Positions 37,843-46,315 of a stretch of 64,000 bases of DNA are shown piece after piece. The position numbers and the translations under genes were made by a program. The stretch lies in contig CAVPYY010000002.1 of NCBI GenBank assembly GCA_963710135.1, positions 310,001 through 374,000 of the forward strand. Direction: 5' to 3'. Under the pieces are notes generated by a model. It saw only the letters and a list, made by a program, of their open reading frames with translations. It was not told the DNA's origin and made no database searches. The stretch is from SG8-30 sp963710135 (GTDB lineage: Bacteria; Pseudomonadota; Gammaproteobacteria; Steroidobacterales; Steroidobacteraceae). Every line of letters begins with the position of its first letter. Position 1 is the first letter of the stretch.

Positions 37843-37900
37843 TTTTCTGCTGCCGCCGTGTAGAGTTCATGAGGCCTGAAGTGCCGCCGCGAGGGAGCTC

Positions 37901-38821
37901 GTGTCCGACCTCATTCTGCATCATCACGACCCGTCGCCCTTCGCCGAGAAGGTCCGCCTGGCCTTCGGCATCAAGCGGCTGCCGTGGCGGTCGGTGCAGC
38001 TGTCGATGGTCCTGCCGCGTCCACAACTGATGCCGCTGACGGGCGGCTATCGGAAGGTCCCGGTGTTGCAGGTCGGTGCCGACGTGTACTGCGACACCCG
38101 CCTGATCGTCCGTGAACTCGAGCGGCGTTTCCCGAAGCCGCCGCTGTTGGCGCCCGGATGTTCGGGCCTCGCGCTGGCACTGGCCGCGTGGAGCGACCGC
38201 AGCTTCTTCGACCCGGGTGCCGCGCTCTCCATGGGACTGAACAAGTCGATGATTCCCGGCGAGGTCATCGAGGATCGCAAGGCGTTCTTCAACTTCATGG
38301 ACTTCGACCGCCTGGAGTCGGACGTCCCGCACATGTACAGCCAGTTCCGCGCCAACCTCGACCTGGTGGAGCAGATGCTGGCCGACGGCCGCCGCTTCGT
38401 GCTCGGTGAAGAGCCGGGCTTTGCCGACATCGACGCCTATTTTCCATTGTGGATGGCGCGCGGCAACATCGCGAACGCTGATCAGCTGCTGCAGCACTGC
38501 CCGGCCGTGCGGGCCTGGGAAGCGCGCATGCTCGGGTTCGGCCACGGTTCGCGCAGCGAGCTGGACGCGGCGGCAGCCCTGGAAATCGCCAGCACTGCGA
38601 CGCCCGCGCCGGCGCTCGGCGTGGACGAATCCGACCCCCTCGGCCTTGCGGCCGGCGAGCGCGTCACGGTCACGCCGGACGACTACGGCCGTGTGCCGGT
38701 CGAGGGCGACCTGGTGACGCTGCGTCTGCACGAGGTGGCGCTGCGACGTTGGACGCCTGAGACCGGCGAGGTGGTCGTGCACTTCCCGCGTCTCGGCTAC
38801 CGCGTCGAACGCGTCGCCTGA
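37901..38821 (+). CDS. Glutathione S-transferase-like protein with C-terminal extension (GST 1)
   Basis: 306-residue protein. Residues 1-~80 are a thioredoxin-like GST N-domain (LILHHHDPSPFAEKVRLAFGIK, with VPVLQVGADVYCDTRLI containing the cis-Pro glutathione loop). A helical C-domain follows to ~215, then an extra ~90-residue beta-rich region (from about 225) that ends VVHFPRLGYRVERVA. It is a paralogue of GST 3 with the same extension. Start is GTG with GAGGGA upstream. First gene of a three-GST operon under operator site B. It may act in glutathione-dependent ether cleavage, isomerisation or dehalogenation; the reaction is not predictable. Confidence 0.86.
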   Translation: MSDLILHHHDPSPFAEKVRLAFGIKRLPWRSVQLSMVLPRPQLMPLTGGYRKVPVLQVGADVYCDTRLIVRELERRFPKPPLLAPGCSGLALALAAWSDRSFFDPGAALSMGLNKSMIPGEVIEDRKAFFNFMDFDRLESDVPHMYSQFRANLDLVEQMLADGRRFVLGEEPGFADIDAYFPLWMARGNIANADQLLQHCPAVRAWEARMLGFGHGSRSELDAAAALEIASTATPAPALGVDESDPLGLAAGERVTVTPDDYGRVPVEGDLVTLRLHEVALRRWTPETGEVVVHFPRLGYRVERVA

Positions 38822-38833
38822 GGGGTCGTCCGG

Positions 38834-39541
38834 GTGCTGCAGCTGTATTTCTATCCCTCGCCGAATGGCCTGAAAATCGCGATCGCCCTGGAAGAGTGCG
38901 GCCTGCCCTATCAGGTCGTCCCCGTGGACATCACGCGCGGCGCCCAGTTCGATCCGGCGTTTCTTGCGATCTCGCCCAACAACAAGATTCCGGCGCTGGT
39001 CGATCCCGATGCACCGGGCGGTCCGCTCGAGCTGTTCGAGTCGGGCGCGATACTGATGTACCTCGCCGAGAAGAGCGGGCGCTTTCTTCCGGCCGGGCTG
39101 CACGCCCGCTACGCGGTGCTGAAATGGCTGTTCTGGCAGGTCGGCGGGCTCGGCCCGATGGCGGGACAGGCGCACCATTTCCGCGCCTTCGCCACCGAGC
39201 AGGTGCCCTACGGCATCAAGCGCTACACGGACGAGTGCAACCGGCTGTACGGCGTGCTCGATCGCGCCCTGGCCCGCTCGCCCTATGTCGCCGGGGACTA
39301 CTCGATCGCGGACATGGCCTGCTGGCCCTGGACCGTGACCTGGGAGCGCCAGGGGCAGGATCTCGCGGATTTCCCCAACGTGGCGCGCTGGTTCGATGCC
39401 ATCGCCGCGCGGCCCGCCGTCCAGCGCGCGCGCGAGCTGGGTCACGAGCGCCACGCCGACCGTGAGGGCTACCGCTACCTGTACGGCCAGACTGCCGCGA
39501 CGCTGGGTGGCGTCGCGGACGCCAAGGAGGAAGAGCGATGA
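38834..39541 (+). CDS. Glutathione S-transferase, Ure2p/YfcG-like (GST 2)
   Basis: 235-residue GST. The N-domain reads LYFYPSPNGLKIAIALEECGLPY, whose PNGLK is typical of the Nu/Ure2p-like class, and NNKIPALVDPDAP and LFESGAILMYLAE give the glutathione-binding cis-Pro and Glu-Ser pair. The helical C-domain carries YVAGDYSIADMACWPW. Nu-class enzymes often have disulfide reductase or peroxidase activity. Start is GTG, 12 nt after GST 1; the 3' end overlaps GST 3 by 4 nt. Confidence 0.9.
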   Translation: MLQLYFYPSPNGLKIAIALEECGLPYQVVPVDITRGAQFDPAFLAISPNNKIPALVDPDAPGGPLELFESGAILMYLAEKSGRFLPAGLHARYAVLKWLFWQVGGLGPMAGQAHHFRAFATEQVPYGIKRYTDECNRLYGVLDRALARSPYVAGDYSIADMACWPWTVTWERQGQDLADFPNVARWFDAIAARPAVQRARELGHERHADREGYRYLYGQTAATLGGVADAKEEER

Positions 39542-40455
39542 GCGACCTGATCCTGTGGAGCTACGACGCCTCGCCGTTCACCCAGAAGGCGCTGTGCATG
39601 CTGGGGATCAAGCGTGCGTCGTGGCAGTGGGTCGAGACACCCATGATGCCGCCGAAGGACGATCTGGAGGTGCTGACCGGCGGCTATCGCGGCACACCGG
39701 TGCTGCAGGCCGGCGCCGACGTGTATATCGACTCGCAGCTGATCGCGCGCGAGCTGGAACGCAGGCTCGACGGCCCCACGCTGTTCCCGGCGGGCGCCGG
39801 AACGGAACTGATGCTGGTGCGGTGGAGCGATGCGTTCTTTCGTGCCGGCCTCAAGCTGGCACTCGCCCTGACGCTGCCGCAGTGGCCCGCCGAGTTCCGC
39901 AAGGATCGCGAGTACCTGTTTCCCGACATCGACTTCGCGACGGTGGGCGAGGACTTCGAGCACGCCAAGTCGCAGTTCCGGGCGCACGCCGACCTGCTGG
40001 AGCGGCAGCTTGGCGACGGCAGGGATTTCCTTTGCGGTACGGCGGCCGGCCTGGCCGATATCCAGGCGTATCCGTTCGTATGGCTCTCGCGTGGCAGTTT
40101 TCCCGACCTCGCGGTCCAGCTGCTGGACGGAATGCCGGCGCTTGCGCGCTGGGAACAGCGCATGCTCGCGATCGGCGAAGGTTCGCGGGTGGCGACCAGC
40201 GCGCGCGCGGCGCACGAGATCGCGCGCAAGTCGGTCCCGCTCGTCGAGATCGACGTGAACCCGCTCGACGCCGCGGGGCTCGCGGCCGGCTCGCTTGTGG
40301 ACATCGAGCCCGACGACACGCGCCGCGGCGCCGTGCGCGGCGAACTGGTGGTGGCGACGCCCGCAGAACTCGCCGTGCGGCGCACGCACGCGGCCACCGG
40401 TCAGGTCGTCGTGCACTTTCCGCGCCTCGGCTACCGGCTCAGGCCGGTGGCCTGA
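39538..40455 (+). CDS. Glutathione S-transferase-like protein with C-terminal extension (GST 3)
   Basis: 305-residue paralogue of GST 1, aligning along its full length: LILWSYDASPFTQKALCMLGIKR, TGGYRGTPVLQAGADVYIDSQLIARELE, a shared helical domain with ADIQAYPFVWL, and the same extra C-terminal region ending VVHFPRLGYRLRPVA. The two probably arose by duplication around GST 2 and have since diverged. ATG overlaps the GST 2 stop (ATGA). Convergent with the CoA-transferase gene, leaving a 3-nt gap. Confidence 0.87.
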   Translation: MSDLILWSYDASPFTQKALCMLGIKRASWQWVETPMMPPKDDLEVLTGGYRGTPVLQAGADVYIDSQLIARELERRLDGPTLFPAGAGTELMLVRWSDAFFRAGLKLALALTLPQWPAEFRKDREYLFPDIDFATVGEDFEHAKSQFRAHADLLERQLGDGRDFLCGTAAGLADIQAYPFVWLSRGSFPDLAVQLLDGMPALARWEQRMLAIGEGSRVATSARAAHEIARKSVPLVEIDVNPLDAAGLAAGSLVDIEPDDTRRGAVRGELVVATPAELAVRRTHAATGQVVVHFPRLGYRLRPVA

Positions 40456-40458
40456 CGC

Positions 40459-41658
40459 TCAGACGACGCCGTGACTCCTCAGATCCCCGATTTCCTCCAC
40501 GCTGTAGCCGAGACCGGCGAGCAGCGCATCGGTGTGCTCACCGAGCAGCGGCGGACGTTCGCGAATCCCCGCGGGCGAACGCGAAAAGCGGATCGGCAGG
40601 TCGGGCACGCGTGCGGGACGCGGCAGCCCGGGATAGTCGCCGACCGCCTTGAGCATGGCCAAGGCCGCGACCTGCGGATCGTCGAGTGCCTGCTGCGGCG
40701 TGTAGACCGGGCCCGCCGGGAGCCCGGCGGCCTCCAGCTCGCTGATCGCCTCGGCGGTGCTGCGCCCGGCGCACCACTCGCGCATGCGCTCGAGGATCGG
40801 CTCGCTGTGGTCGCCGCGGGACTGATCGGTCGCGTAGCGCGGGTCGTCGGTCCAGCGCTGCTCATCGCCCATCAGCCGCGCCCAGCGTCGAAACAGGCCA
40901 TTGCCGACCACGTGCGTGAGCACGAAGCCGTCGCGGGTTGCGAAGACGTCCGAGGGCGCAGAGGTCTGCACACGATTGCCCGTGCCGGCGCGACCGATTC
41001 GGGTCACGTCCTGCTCGATGAGGTGCGAGCCGAACACCGCCAGCGCGGTCGCGAGCAGCGCGCCCTGGACATGCTGGCCACGCCCCGAGCGCGCGCGCTC
41101 CATCAGCGCGGCGAGCGTGCCGAATGCGCACAGCACGGCAGTGGAATAGTCGACATACGGGGCGGCGGCCTTCACCGGATGCCCTGGCGTACCGGAGATG
41201 TGCATCGCGCCGGACATGGCCTGCCCGACACCGTCGAAGCCGCCGCGGCTGGCGTAGGGACCCGTTTCACCGAACGCGGTCTGGGTGACCAGGATGATGT
41301 CGGGCCTGATGGCCGATACGCTCTCGTAGTCGAGGCCGAGCGCGGCCAGCGTGCGGGGCGGCAGATTGGCGATGACCACGTCAGCCGTGGCCACGAGGCG
41401 GCGCGTGATCTCCCGCCCTGGCCCGGACGACGGGTCGAGCGTGAGCGATTTCTTGTTGCACGACGTCTGGAAGAACACGCCACCCTCGCCGCCGTCGCAC
41501 ACCGGGGCGATGAAGCGGTCTTCGCTGCCCTCGCGCTTCTCGACGCGGATGACCTCCGCACCGAGATAGCCGAGCAGGGTCGCGCAGTAGGGCCCGGCGA
41601 CGTAGCGGCCGAAATCGAGCACGCGGATGCCTTCGAGGATGGGACGATCGTCGGACAT
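40459..41658 (-). CDS. CaiB/BaiF family (class III) CoA transferase
   Basis: 399-residue CoA transferase moving CoA between carboxylic acids. The N-terminus LEGIRVLDFGRYVAGPYCATLLGYLGAEVIRVE is diagnostic; the catalytic Asp is expected in the region SRGGFDGVGQAMSG (about 140-160). Other blocks are RSGRGQHVQGALLATAL and GPVYTPQQALDDPQ. It could activate a pathway acid. ATG 41658 has no strong ribosome site, but the upstream reading has no family similarity. Divergent from the acyl-CoA dehydrogenase at 41753; no operator palindrome was found between them. Confidence 0.92.
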   Translation of the reverse strand: MSDDRPILEGIRVLDFGRYVAGPYCATLLGYLGAEVIRVEKREGSEDRFIAPVCDGGEGGVFFQTSCNKKSLTLDPSSGPGREITRRLVATADVVIANLPPRTLAALGLDYESVSAIRPDIILVTQTAFGETGPYASRGGFDGVGQAMSGAMHISGTPGHPVKAAAPYVDYSTAVLCAFGTLAALMERARSGRGQHVQGALLATALAVFGSHLIEQDVTRIGRAGTGNRVQTSAPSDVFATRDGFVLTHVVGNGLFRRWARLMGDEQRWTDDPRYATDQSRGDHSEPILERMREWCAGRSTAEAISELEAAGLPAGPVYTPQQALDDPQVAALAMLKAVGDYPGLPRPARVPDLPIRFSRSPAGIRERPPLLGEHTDALLAGLGYSVEEIGDLRSHGVV

Positions 41659-41752
41659 GGCGGCCACCTTCAGCGCGGACTGGCGCGGGCGATAATGACA
41701 CACGAAAGTCCTGGCGCAACCGCCGGGCCTGGCACCTGAACGGGAGCATGTG

Positions 41753-42913
41753 ATGGACTTCAGCCTGACCGAAGAACAGTCGGCCCTGCAGGAGACGGCG
41801 CGCAAGTACGCGCTGGAGAAGCTGCCGGAGGTGGCGCGGCGCTGCGAGGAGGAGGACGAGGCGCCGCCCGCAGAGGTGGTGCGCGGCTTCGCCGAGATGG
41901 GGTTCCTGGGCATCAACGTCGCCGAGCGTTACGGCGGGCTGGGACTCGGCAACGTCGAGGCGCTGCTGGTGATCGAGGAGCTGGCCAAGATCTCCGGCGC
42001 GGTGGCCTTTCCGGTGTTCGAGTCCTGCGTCGGCCCGGTGCGGGCGATCGAGCACTTCGCGCAGGAGTCGCTCAAGCAGCGGGTGATTCCGGCGGTGTGC
42101 CGGGGCGAGAAGATGGTCGCCGTGTCGATGTCCGAGCCGAACGCCGGCTCGGCGCTGACCGACCTGACCACCCGCGGCGAGCTGCGCGGCGATCGGGTCG
42201 TGCTGAATGGCACCAAGCGCTGGTGCTCGGGCGGCGGCCACGCCGACGGCTATGTCGTCTATTGCCGCCTGTCCGACGAACCGGGACCGCGCGGCATCGG
42301 CGCGGTCTACGTCGACAAGGGCACGCCGGGCATGAGCTTCGGCGCCCGCGAGCGGCTGATGGGGTTCCGCGGGGTGCCGTCCTCGGACATCTACTTCGAC
42401 AACTGCGAGCTGCCAGCGGAAAACATCGTGGTACCGGCCGGCGGCTTCAAGAAGCTGATGGAGGCGTTCGATCTGGAGCGCTGCGGCAATGCCACGATGG
42501 CGCTGGCGCAGGCCTCCGGGGCGCTCGACGACGTGCTGGACTACGTGCAGGAACGGCGCCAGTTCGGCAAGCCGATCGTCGAGTTCCAGGCGGTGCAGAT
42601 CAAGCTGGCGGAGATGCGCATCCGGGTCGATGCGGCACGCCTGCTGATCTGGCGCGCGGCAGCCAACGCCGAGAAGGGACTGCCCTCGATACTCGACTCG
42701 TCGGTCGCCAAGTGCTTCGCCAACGAGATCTCGCGCGAGGTCTGCGGTCATGCCGTGCAGCTGATGGGCGGCTACGGCTATTCGCGGGAGTATCCGATGG
42801 AGCGGCGGTTGCGGGACTCCTGGGGCTGGGGCATCGCCGGCGGCGCGATCGACATCCAGAAGGTCAACATCGCCTCGGCCATGGTCGGCAAGCGCTTCGA
42901 CCAGAGACGCTGA
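41753..42913 (+). CDS. Acyl-CoA dehydrogenase with isovaleryl-CoA-dehydrogenase-type base position
   Basis: 386-residue flavoprotein of normal family length. Features are VAVSMSEPNAGSALTDL, the helical C-domain YVQERRQFGKPIVEFQ and MGGYGYSREYPMERRLRDSW. The usual C-terminal catalytic Glu (IYEGT) is absent; the segment reads GIAGGAIDIQ. Glu242 in AFDLERCGNATMA lines up with the helix-G Glu that is the base in isovaleryl- and long-chain acyl-CoA dehydrogenases, so activity is likely retained on branched or bulky acyl-CoAs. ATG 41753 follows GGGAGCATGTG. A VOC protein follows 46 nt later. Confidence 0.9.
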   Translation: MDFSLTEEQSALQETARKYALEKLPEVARRCEEEDEAPPAEVVRGFAEMGFLGINVAERYGGLGLGNVEALLVIEELAKISGAVAFPVFESCVGPVRAIEHFAQESLKQRVIPAVCRGEKMVAVSMSEPNAGSALTDLTTRGELRGDRVVLNGTKRWCSGGGHADGYVVYCRLSDEPGPRGIGAVYVDKGTPGMSFGARERLMGFRGVPSSDIYFDNCELPAENIVVPAGGFKKLMEAFDLERCGNATMALAQASGALDDVLDYVQERRQFGKPIVEFQAVQIKLAEMRIRVDAARLLIWRAAANAEKGLPSILDSSVAKCFANEISREVCGHAVQLMGGYGYSREYPMERRLRDSWGWGIAGGAIDIQKVNIASAMVGKRFDQRR

Positions 42914-42959
42914 TGGCCCGGCTGCCGCATCTCGACGCCGTGACCAGGGGAGCGCCGCC

Positions 42960-43481
42960 ATGAGCCGTTTCGTCGGACCGATCATGCAGAACGGCTATGT
43001 CGTGCGCGACTGGCGCGCCGCCGCCGAACACTGGTCGCAGGTGCTCGGGGTCGGGCCGTTCTTCGTGATGGAGCACATCGCCTTCAAGACCTGCGAGTAT
43101 CGCGGCCGGCCGAGCCCCATCGACATGACCGTGGCGATCGCCTATACGGGCGAGCAGCAGATCGAGCTCGTCCAGCAGCACAACGATGCGCCGTCCATCT
43201 ACCTGGACCATCTCGCCGCGGCGCCGGAGGGACTGCAGCACGTCGGCGCGCTGGTGGACGACCTCGACGCCGCGCTGGCCCTGCACGGCTGGGCGGGGCG
43301 CGTGCTGCAGCGCGGCGAGACCGCGATCGGCCAGCGTTTCGCTTACGTCGATACGGTCAGCCACGGCGGCACCATGCTCGAACTGATCGAGCAGACCGAG
43401 GCCATGCGCGCGGCCTTCGGCTACATGAAACAGGCCGCGGCCGAGTGGCAGGGCGAGCGGCCGGTCAGAATCTCGAAGTGA
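42960..43481 (+). CDS. VOC/glyoxalase-fold protein
   Basis: 173-residue vicinal-oxygen-chelate protein with two beta-alpha-beta-beta-beta modules: N-half IMQNGYVVRDWRAAAEHW, C-half GLQHVGALVDDLDAALA and THGGTMLELIEQ-like SHGGTMLELIEQ. His of QHVG and Glu of MLELIE are candidate metal ligands. Such proteins next to acyl-CoA dehydrogenases may be isomerases, epimerases or ring-cleavage-related, and none can be chosen. A ribosome site GGGGAG lies 6-7 nt before ATG. Probably co-transcribed with the dehydrogenase. Confidence 0.85.
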   Translation: MSRFVGPIMQNGYVVRDWRAAAEHWSQVLGVGPFFVMEHIAFKTCEYRGRPSPIDMTVAIAYTGEQQIELVQQHNDAPSIYLDHLAAAPEGLQHVGALVDDLDAALALHGWAGRVLQRGETAIGQRFAYVDTVSHGGTMLELIEQTEAMRAAFGYMKQAAAEWQGERPVRISK

Positions 43482-43487
43482 GCCGAC

Positions 43488-43814
43488 TCAGGCGGGCAGG
43501 GCGACCTCGACATGGCCGTCGACGATGCGCAGCGGATAGGTCGACAGCGGCGCCGTGGCAGGCGCGCCGAGCACCGTGCCGTCGCGGATGTCGAAGGACG
43601 CGCCGTGCAGCGGGCAGATGATGCGACAGCCCCGCAGCCGGCCTTCGTGCATGCGGGCGTAGGCATGGGTGCAGACGTTGTCGAGCGCGAACCAGCCGTC
43701 GCGGCTGTGACAGATCACGAGGTCGCGCCCGCCGATCTCGACAGCATGCATCCTGCCCTGCGGGACCTCCTCCAGCGCGACTATCCGATGCCAATCCTGC
43801 GTCATGCGTGCCAT
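43488..43814 (-). CDS. Rieske-type ferredoxin (non-haem oxygenase electron carrier)
   Basis: 108-residue soluble [2Fe-2S] Rieske protein. The ligand pairs are CTH (NVCTHAYARM) and CPLH (IICPLHGASFDIRDG), exactly the small-ferredoxin pattern of BphF/CarAc-type carriers, without a membrane anchor. It likely passes electrons to one or more of the three Rieske oxygenases in this window; no ferredoxin reductase gene is present. It shares a divergent control region holding operator site C with the ABM/CoA-ligase operon. Confidence 0.93.
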   Translation of the reverse strand: MARMTQDWHRIVALEEVPQGRMHAVEIGGRDLVICHSRDGWFALDNVCTHAYARMHEGRLRGCRIICPLHGASFDIRDGTVLGAPATAPLSTYPLRIVDGHVEVALPA

Positions 43815-43865
43815 CCGCCGCTTGCCGGTGTGAACGCCTGGACTTTAGCCCAGCCGCCCTAAAAG

Positions 43866-43883
43866 AAACAGGCATGACTGTTT
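43866..43883. promoter_or_regulatory. Palindromic operator, site C
   Basis: AAACAGGCATGACTGTTT between the Rieske ferredoxin gene (minus) and the ABM/CoA-ligase operon (plus). It differs from site D at one position, with flanks AAAAG and ATTTTTC that match site A. It is centred about 60 nt from the ferredoxin start and 79 nt from the ABM start, well placed to control both. Confidence 0.78.
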
Positions 43884-43952
43884 ATTTTTCGGCCCGTCAA
43901 GGCTAGCATGGAGATGCCCGGTGGCCCGGGCGAACACGGCCCGGGGGGAGTC

Positions 43953-44252
43953 ATGCCGAAAGTCACGTTCGTGTCGAGGATGACGGTCAAGGAAGGGCGC
44001 GAGCGCGATTTCGTGCGCCTCTGCGAGCAGCTCACCGAGAAGGTCCGCGCTACCGAGCCCGACACCGTCTACTACGAATTCTTCAAGCTGCGCGAGCCGC
44101 GCCGCTATGCCGTCATCGAATCCTTCGCCAGCGAGGCGGCCGAGCAGGCCCACATGAACTCGCCCGTCCTGGCGGAGATGGGCCCCGGCATCATCGACTG
44201 TCTGGATGGCCCCTATGTCCGCGAGTATCTCGACCCGTTCGAGGCCCCTTGA
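43953..44252 (+). CDS. ABM-fold monooxygenase-like protein (1)
   Basis: 99-residue dimeric alpha/beta-barrel (antibiotic biosynthesis monooxygenase) family protein: VTFVSRMTVKEGRERDFVRLCEQL, then VYYEFFKLREPRRYAVIESFASEAAEQAHMNSP. The family includes cofactor-free quinone-forming monooxygenases and degraders of unknown activity. GGGGGGAG immediately precedes ATG 43953, which decides the start over an upstream ATG at 43908. First gene after operator site C; CoA ligase and a second ABM protein follow. Confidence 0.83.
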   Translation: MPKVTFVSRMTVKEGRERDFVRLCEQLTEKVRATEPDTVYYEFFKLREPRRYAVIESFASEAAEQAHMNSPVLAEMGPGIIDCLDGPYVREYLDPFEAP

Positions 44253-44289
44253 CGGACACCTGCACGTGAAAAGCGAAACCCTGCGGGAC

Positions 44290-45927
44290 ATGCGCATCAG
44301 CGTCACCACGATCGGTGACCTGCTGCTGACCGCGGCCGACCGGTATCCCGACTCCGACGCCATCGTGTTCCCGGAGGCGAGGCTGTCCTACGGTGAGCTG
44401 GCCCAGCGGTCCCTCGGCTGGGCACGCGCGCTGCGCGCGGTGGGTGTGCGGCCGGGCGACCACGTCGGTCTGCTGATGCCGACCTCCTTCGACTTCGTCG
44501 AGATCATGTTCGGCATCGCGCTCGCTGGCGGCGTGATCGTGCCGATCAACGCCCGCTACAAGCCCGCCGAGCTCGCCTACGTGATCGAGAATGGCGATCT
44601 GGTCACCGTGGTCACCACGGACCGCATCGCCGAGCACGTGAACTTCGTCGAGCGGCTCGGCCAGGCCCTGCCGAGCCTGGCCGGCGCGCGTGATCCGCTG
44701 GCACTGTCCTTGCCCGAGGCGCCGCGGTTGCGCAACGTGGTGCTGATGGGTCGCGACGCGCCTGCGGGATTCGTGTCGCAGCGCCGCTTCGAGGAGCTGG
44801 CGGCGGACGTGGCGGAAGACGAGGTTCATCAGGCGCGGCTGAGCGTGCGCGTGCGCGACACCGGCATCATGCTCTATACCAGCGGCACGACCGCCAATCC
44901 CAAGGGCTGCCTGCTCACGCACGAGGCGATCGTTCGCAACTCCATAGCGCTCGGCCGGCACCGCTACCAGCTGGGCCACCAGGACCGTTTCTGGTCGCCG
45001 CTGCCGATGTTCCACATCGCGGCCATCCTGCCGCTCATCGCCACTTTCGACGTCGGCGGCGCCTACGTCACGATGGGCTACTTCGACGCCGGCGTGGCGC
45101 TGCACATGCTGGAGCGCGAGAAGGCGACGGCGACCTATCCCTGCTTCGTCACCATCATGTCCGACCTGATCTATCACAAGGACTTCGAGAAGACCGACCT
45201 GTCGCGCATCCGCCTCATGAATTCGAACTTCGCCGTGCAGCCCAAGGGCATAGCTGAAGCAATGATGAAGGTGATGCCGAACACCGTGCAGGTCGGCACC
45301 TTCGGCATGACCGAGACCGCCGGCACCGTGACGACCAGCCGTCTCGACGATCCGCTCGAGCAACGCATCAATCGCCTCGGCCGGCCGCTTCCGGGCCTGA
45401 GCGTGCGTATCGTGGATCCGGATACCGGCGCGGAGGCGGCGCCCGGCCAGCGCGGCGAGGTGCTGGTCAGGGGCTACAGCACGCTCGAGGGATACTACAA
45501 GGACCCGGTGAAGACCGCCGAGGCGATCGACGCGGATGGCTGGTATCACACCGGCGACATCGGCTCGCTGGATGAGCATGGCACCATGATGTTCCACGGC
45601 CGCTTCAAGGACATGCTGAAGGTCGGCGGCGAGAACGTGGCGGCGGCGGAGATCGAGGCCTGCCTGCAGAAGCATCCCGGCGTGAAGCTGGCGCAGGTGG
45701 TCGGCATTCCGGATGTGCGCTATGTCGAGGTGCCCGCGGCGTTCATCGAGCGCAAGGCCGATGCGACGGTCACCGAACAGGAACTCGTCGATCTCTGCCG
45801 CAAGGAAATGGCGGGCTTCAAGGTGCCCCGGCACGTGCGATTCGTCACCGAGTGGCCGATGTCCACCAGCAAGATCCAGAAGTTCAGGCTGCGCACGCAG
45901 CTGATCGAAGAGCTCGGCCTGGGCTGA
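44290..45927 (+). CDS. AMP-forming acyl-CoA synthetase (ANL superfamily)
   Basis: 545-residue ligase that activates a carboxylic acid to its CoA thioester. Adenylation motifs are LYTSGTTANPKGCLLTHE (P-loop), TFGMTETAGTVT, GWYHTGDIGSLDEHG, GRFKDMLKVGGENVAAAEIE and the C-terminal Lys in STSKIQKF. Full family length. The ATG at 44290 is chosen because homologues begin near TIGDLL; an in-frame GTG at 44266 is an alternative. It is sandwiched between two ABM-fold genes, suggesting that activation of the acid follows a monooxygenation step (inference). Substrate undetermined. Confidence 0.93.
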   Translation: MRISVTTIGDLLLTAADRYPDSDAIVFPEARLSYGELAQRSLGWARALRAVGVRPGDHVGLLMPTSFDFVEIMFGIALAGGVIVPINARYKPAELAYVIENGDLVTVVTTDRIAEHVNFVERLGQALPSLAGARDPLALSLPEAPRLRNVVLMGRDAPAGFVSQRRFEELAADVAEDEVHQARLSVRVRDTGIMLYTSGTTANPKGCLLTHEAIVRNSIALGRHRYQLGHQDRFWSPLPMFHIAAILPLIATFDVGGAYVTMGYFDAGVALHMLEREKATATYPCFVTIMSDLIYHKDFEKTDLSRIRLMNSNFAVQPKGIAEAMMKVMPNTVQVGTFGMTETAGTVTTSRLDDPLEQRINRLGRPLPGLSVRIVDPDTGAEAAPGQRGEVLVRGYSTLEGYYKDPVKTAEAIDADGWYHTGDIGSLDEHGTMMFHGRFKDMLKVGGENVAAAEIEACLQKHPGVKLAQVVGIPDVRYVEVPAAFIERKADATVTEQELVDLCRKEMAGFKVPRHVRFVTEWPMSTSKIQKFRLRTQLIEELGLG

Positions 45928-45947
45928 GCACGACCACGGAGGCCCTG

Positions 45948-46235
45948 ATGTTCTGCTTTATCGCCAAGCTCAAGATGAAGCCCGGCCGGGAAGCCGATTT
46001 CCTCAGGCTGCAGAAGGAGCTGTCGGAGCTCACCCGGCAGGAGCCCGGCTGCCTCGCCTACGACGTGTTGAAGCCGGTGGAAACGGCCGGGCAATACGTC
46101 TACTACGCCCGTTTCCGCGACAAGGCGGCCTTTGACACCCACATGGCCACGGATTTCCATGACAGGTTGATCCCGCCCATCATGGAATGCGTCGATGGCG
46201 AGATGGACCTGCAGTTCTACGATTTCGTGATCTGA
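45948..46235 (+). CDS. ABM-fold monooxygenase-like protein (2)
   Basis: 95-residue antibiotic-biosynthesis-monooxygenase family protein: MFCFIAKLKMKPGREADFLRLQKELSELTRQEPGCLAYDV. The conserved Glu-Pro-Gly-Cys turn and VYYARFRDKAAFDTHMAT are the YgiN-like pattern. It is distinct from the first ABM protein at 43953 but of the same fold. CGGAGG 7 nt before ATG 45948 sets the start. Last gene of the site-C operon, 20 nt after the CoA ligase. Confidence 0.87.
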   Translation: MFCFIAKLKMKPGREADFLRLQKELSELTRQEPGCLAYDVLKPVETAGQYVYYARFRDKAAFDTHMATDFHDRLIPPIMECVDGEMDLQFYDFVI

Positions 46236-46315
46236 CCGCTTTTCGGGCCGTCGTCCGCCCGGCTTCCGTGCCGGCGGCGTAATATCGGCAGCTCCCGGTC
46301 GGAACGGTCCGCATC

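Noticed and set aside
41659..41752. Operator palindrome between the CoA transferase and acyl-CoA dehydrogenase genes
   Set aside because: The spacer was read on both strands and contains no AAACAG/CTGTTT arms, so these genes are not assigned to the regulon.
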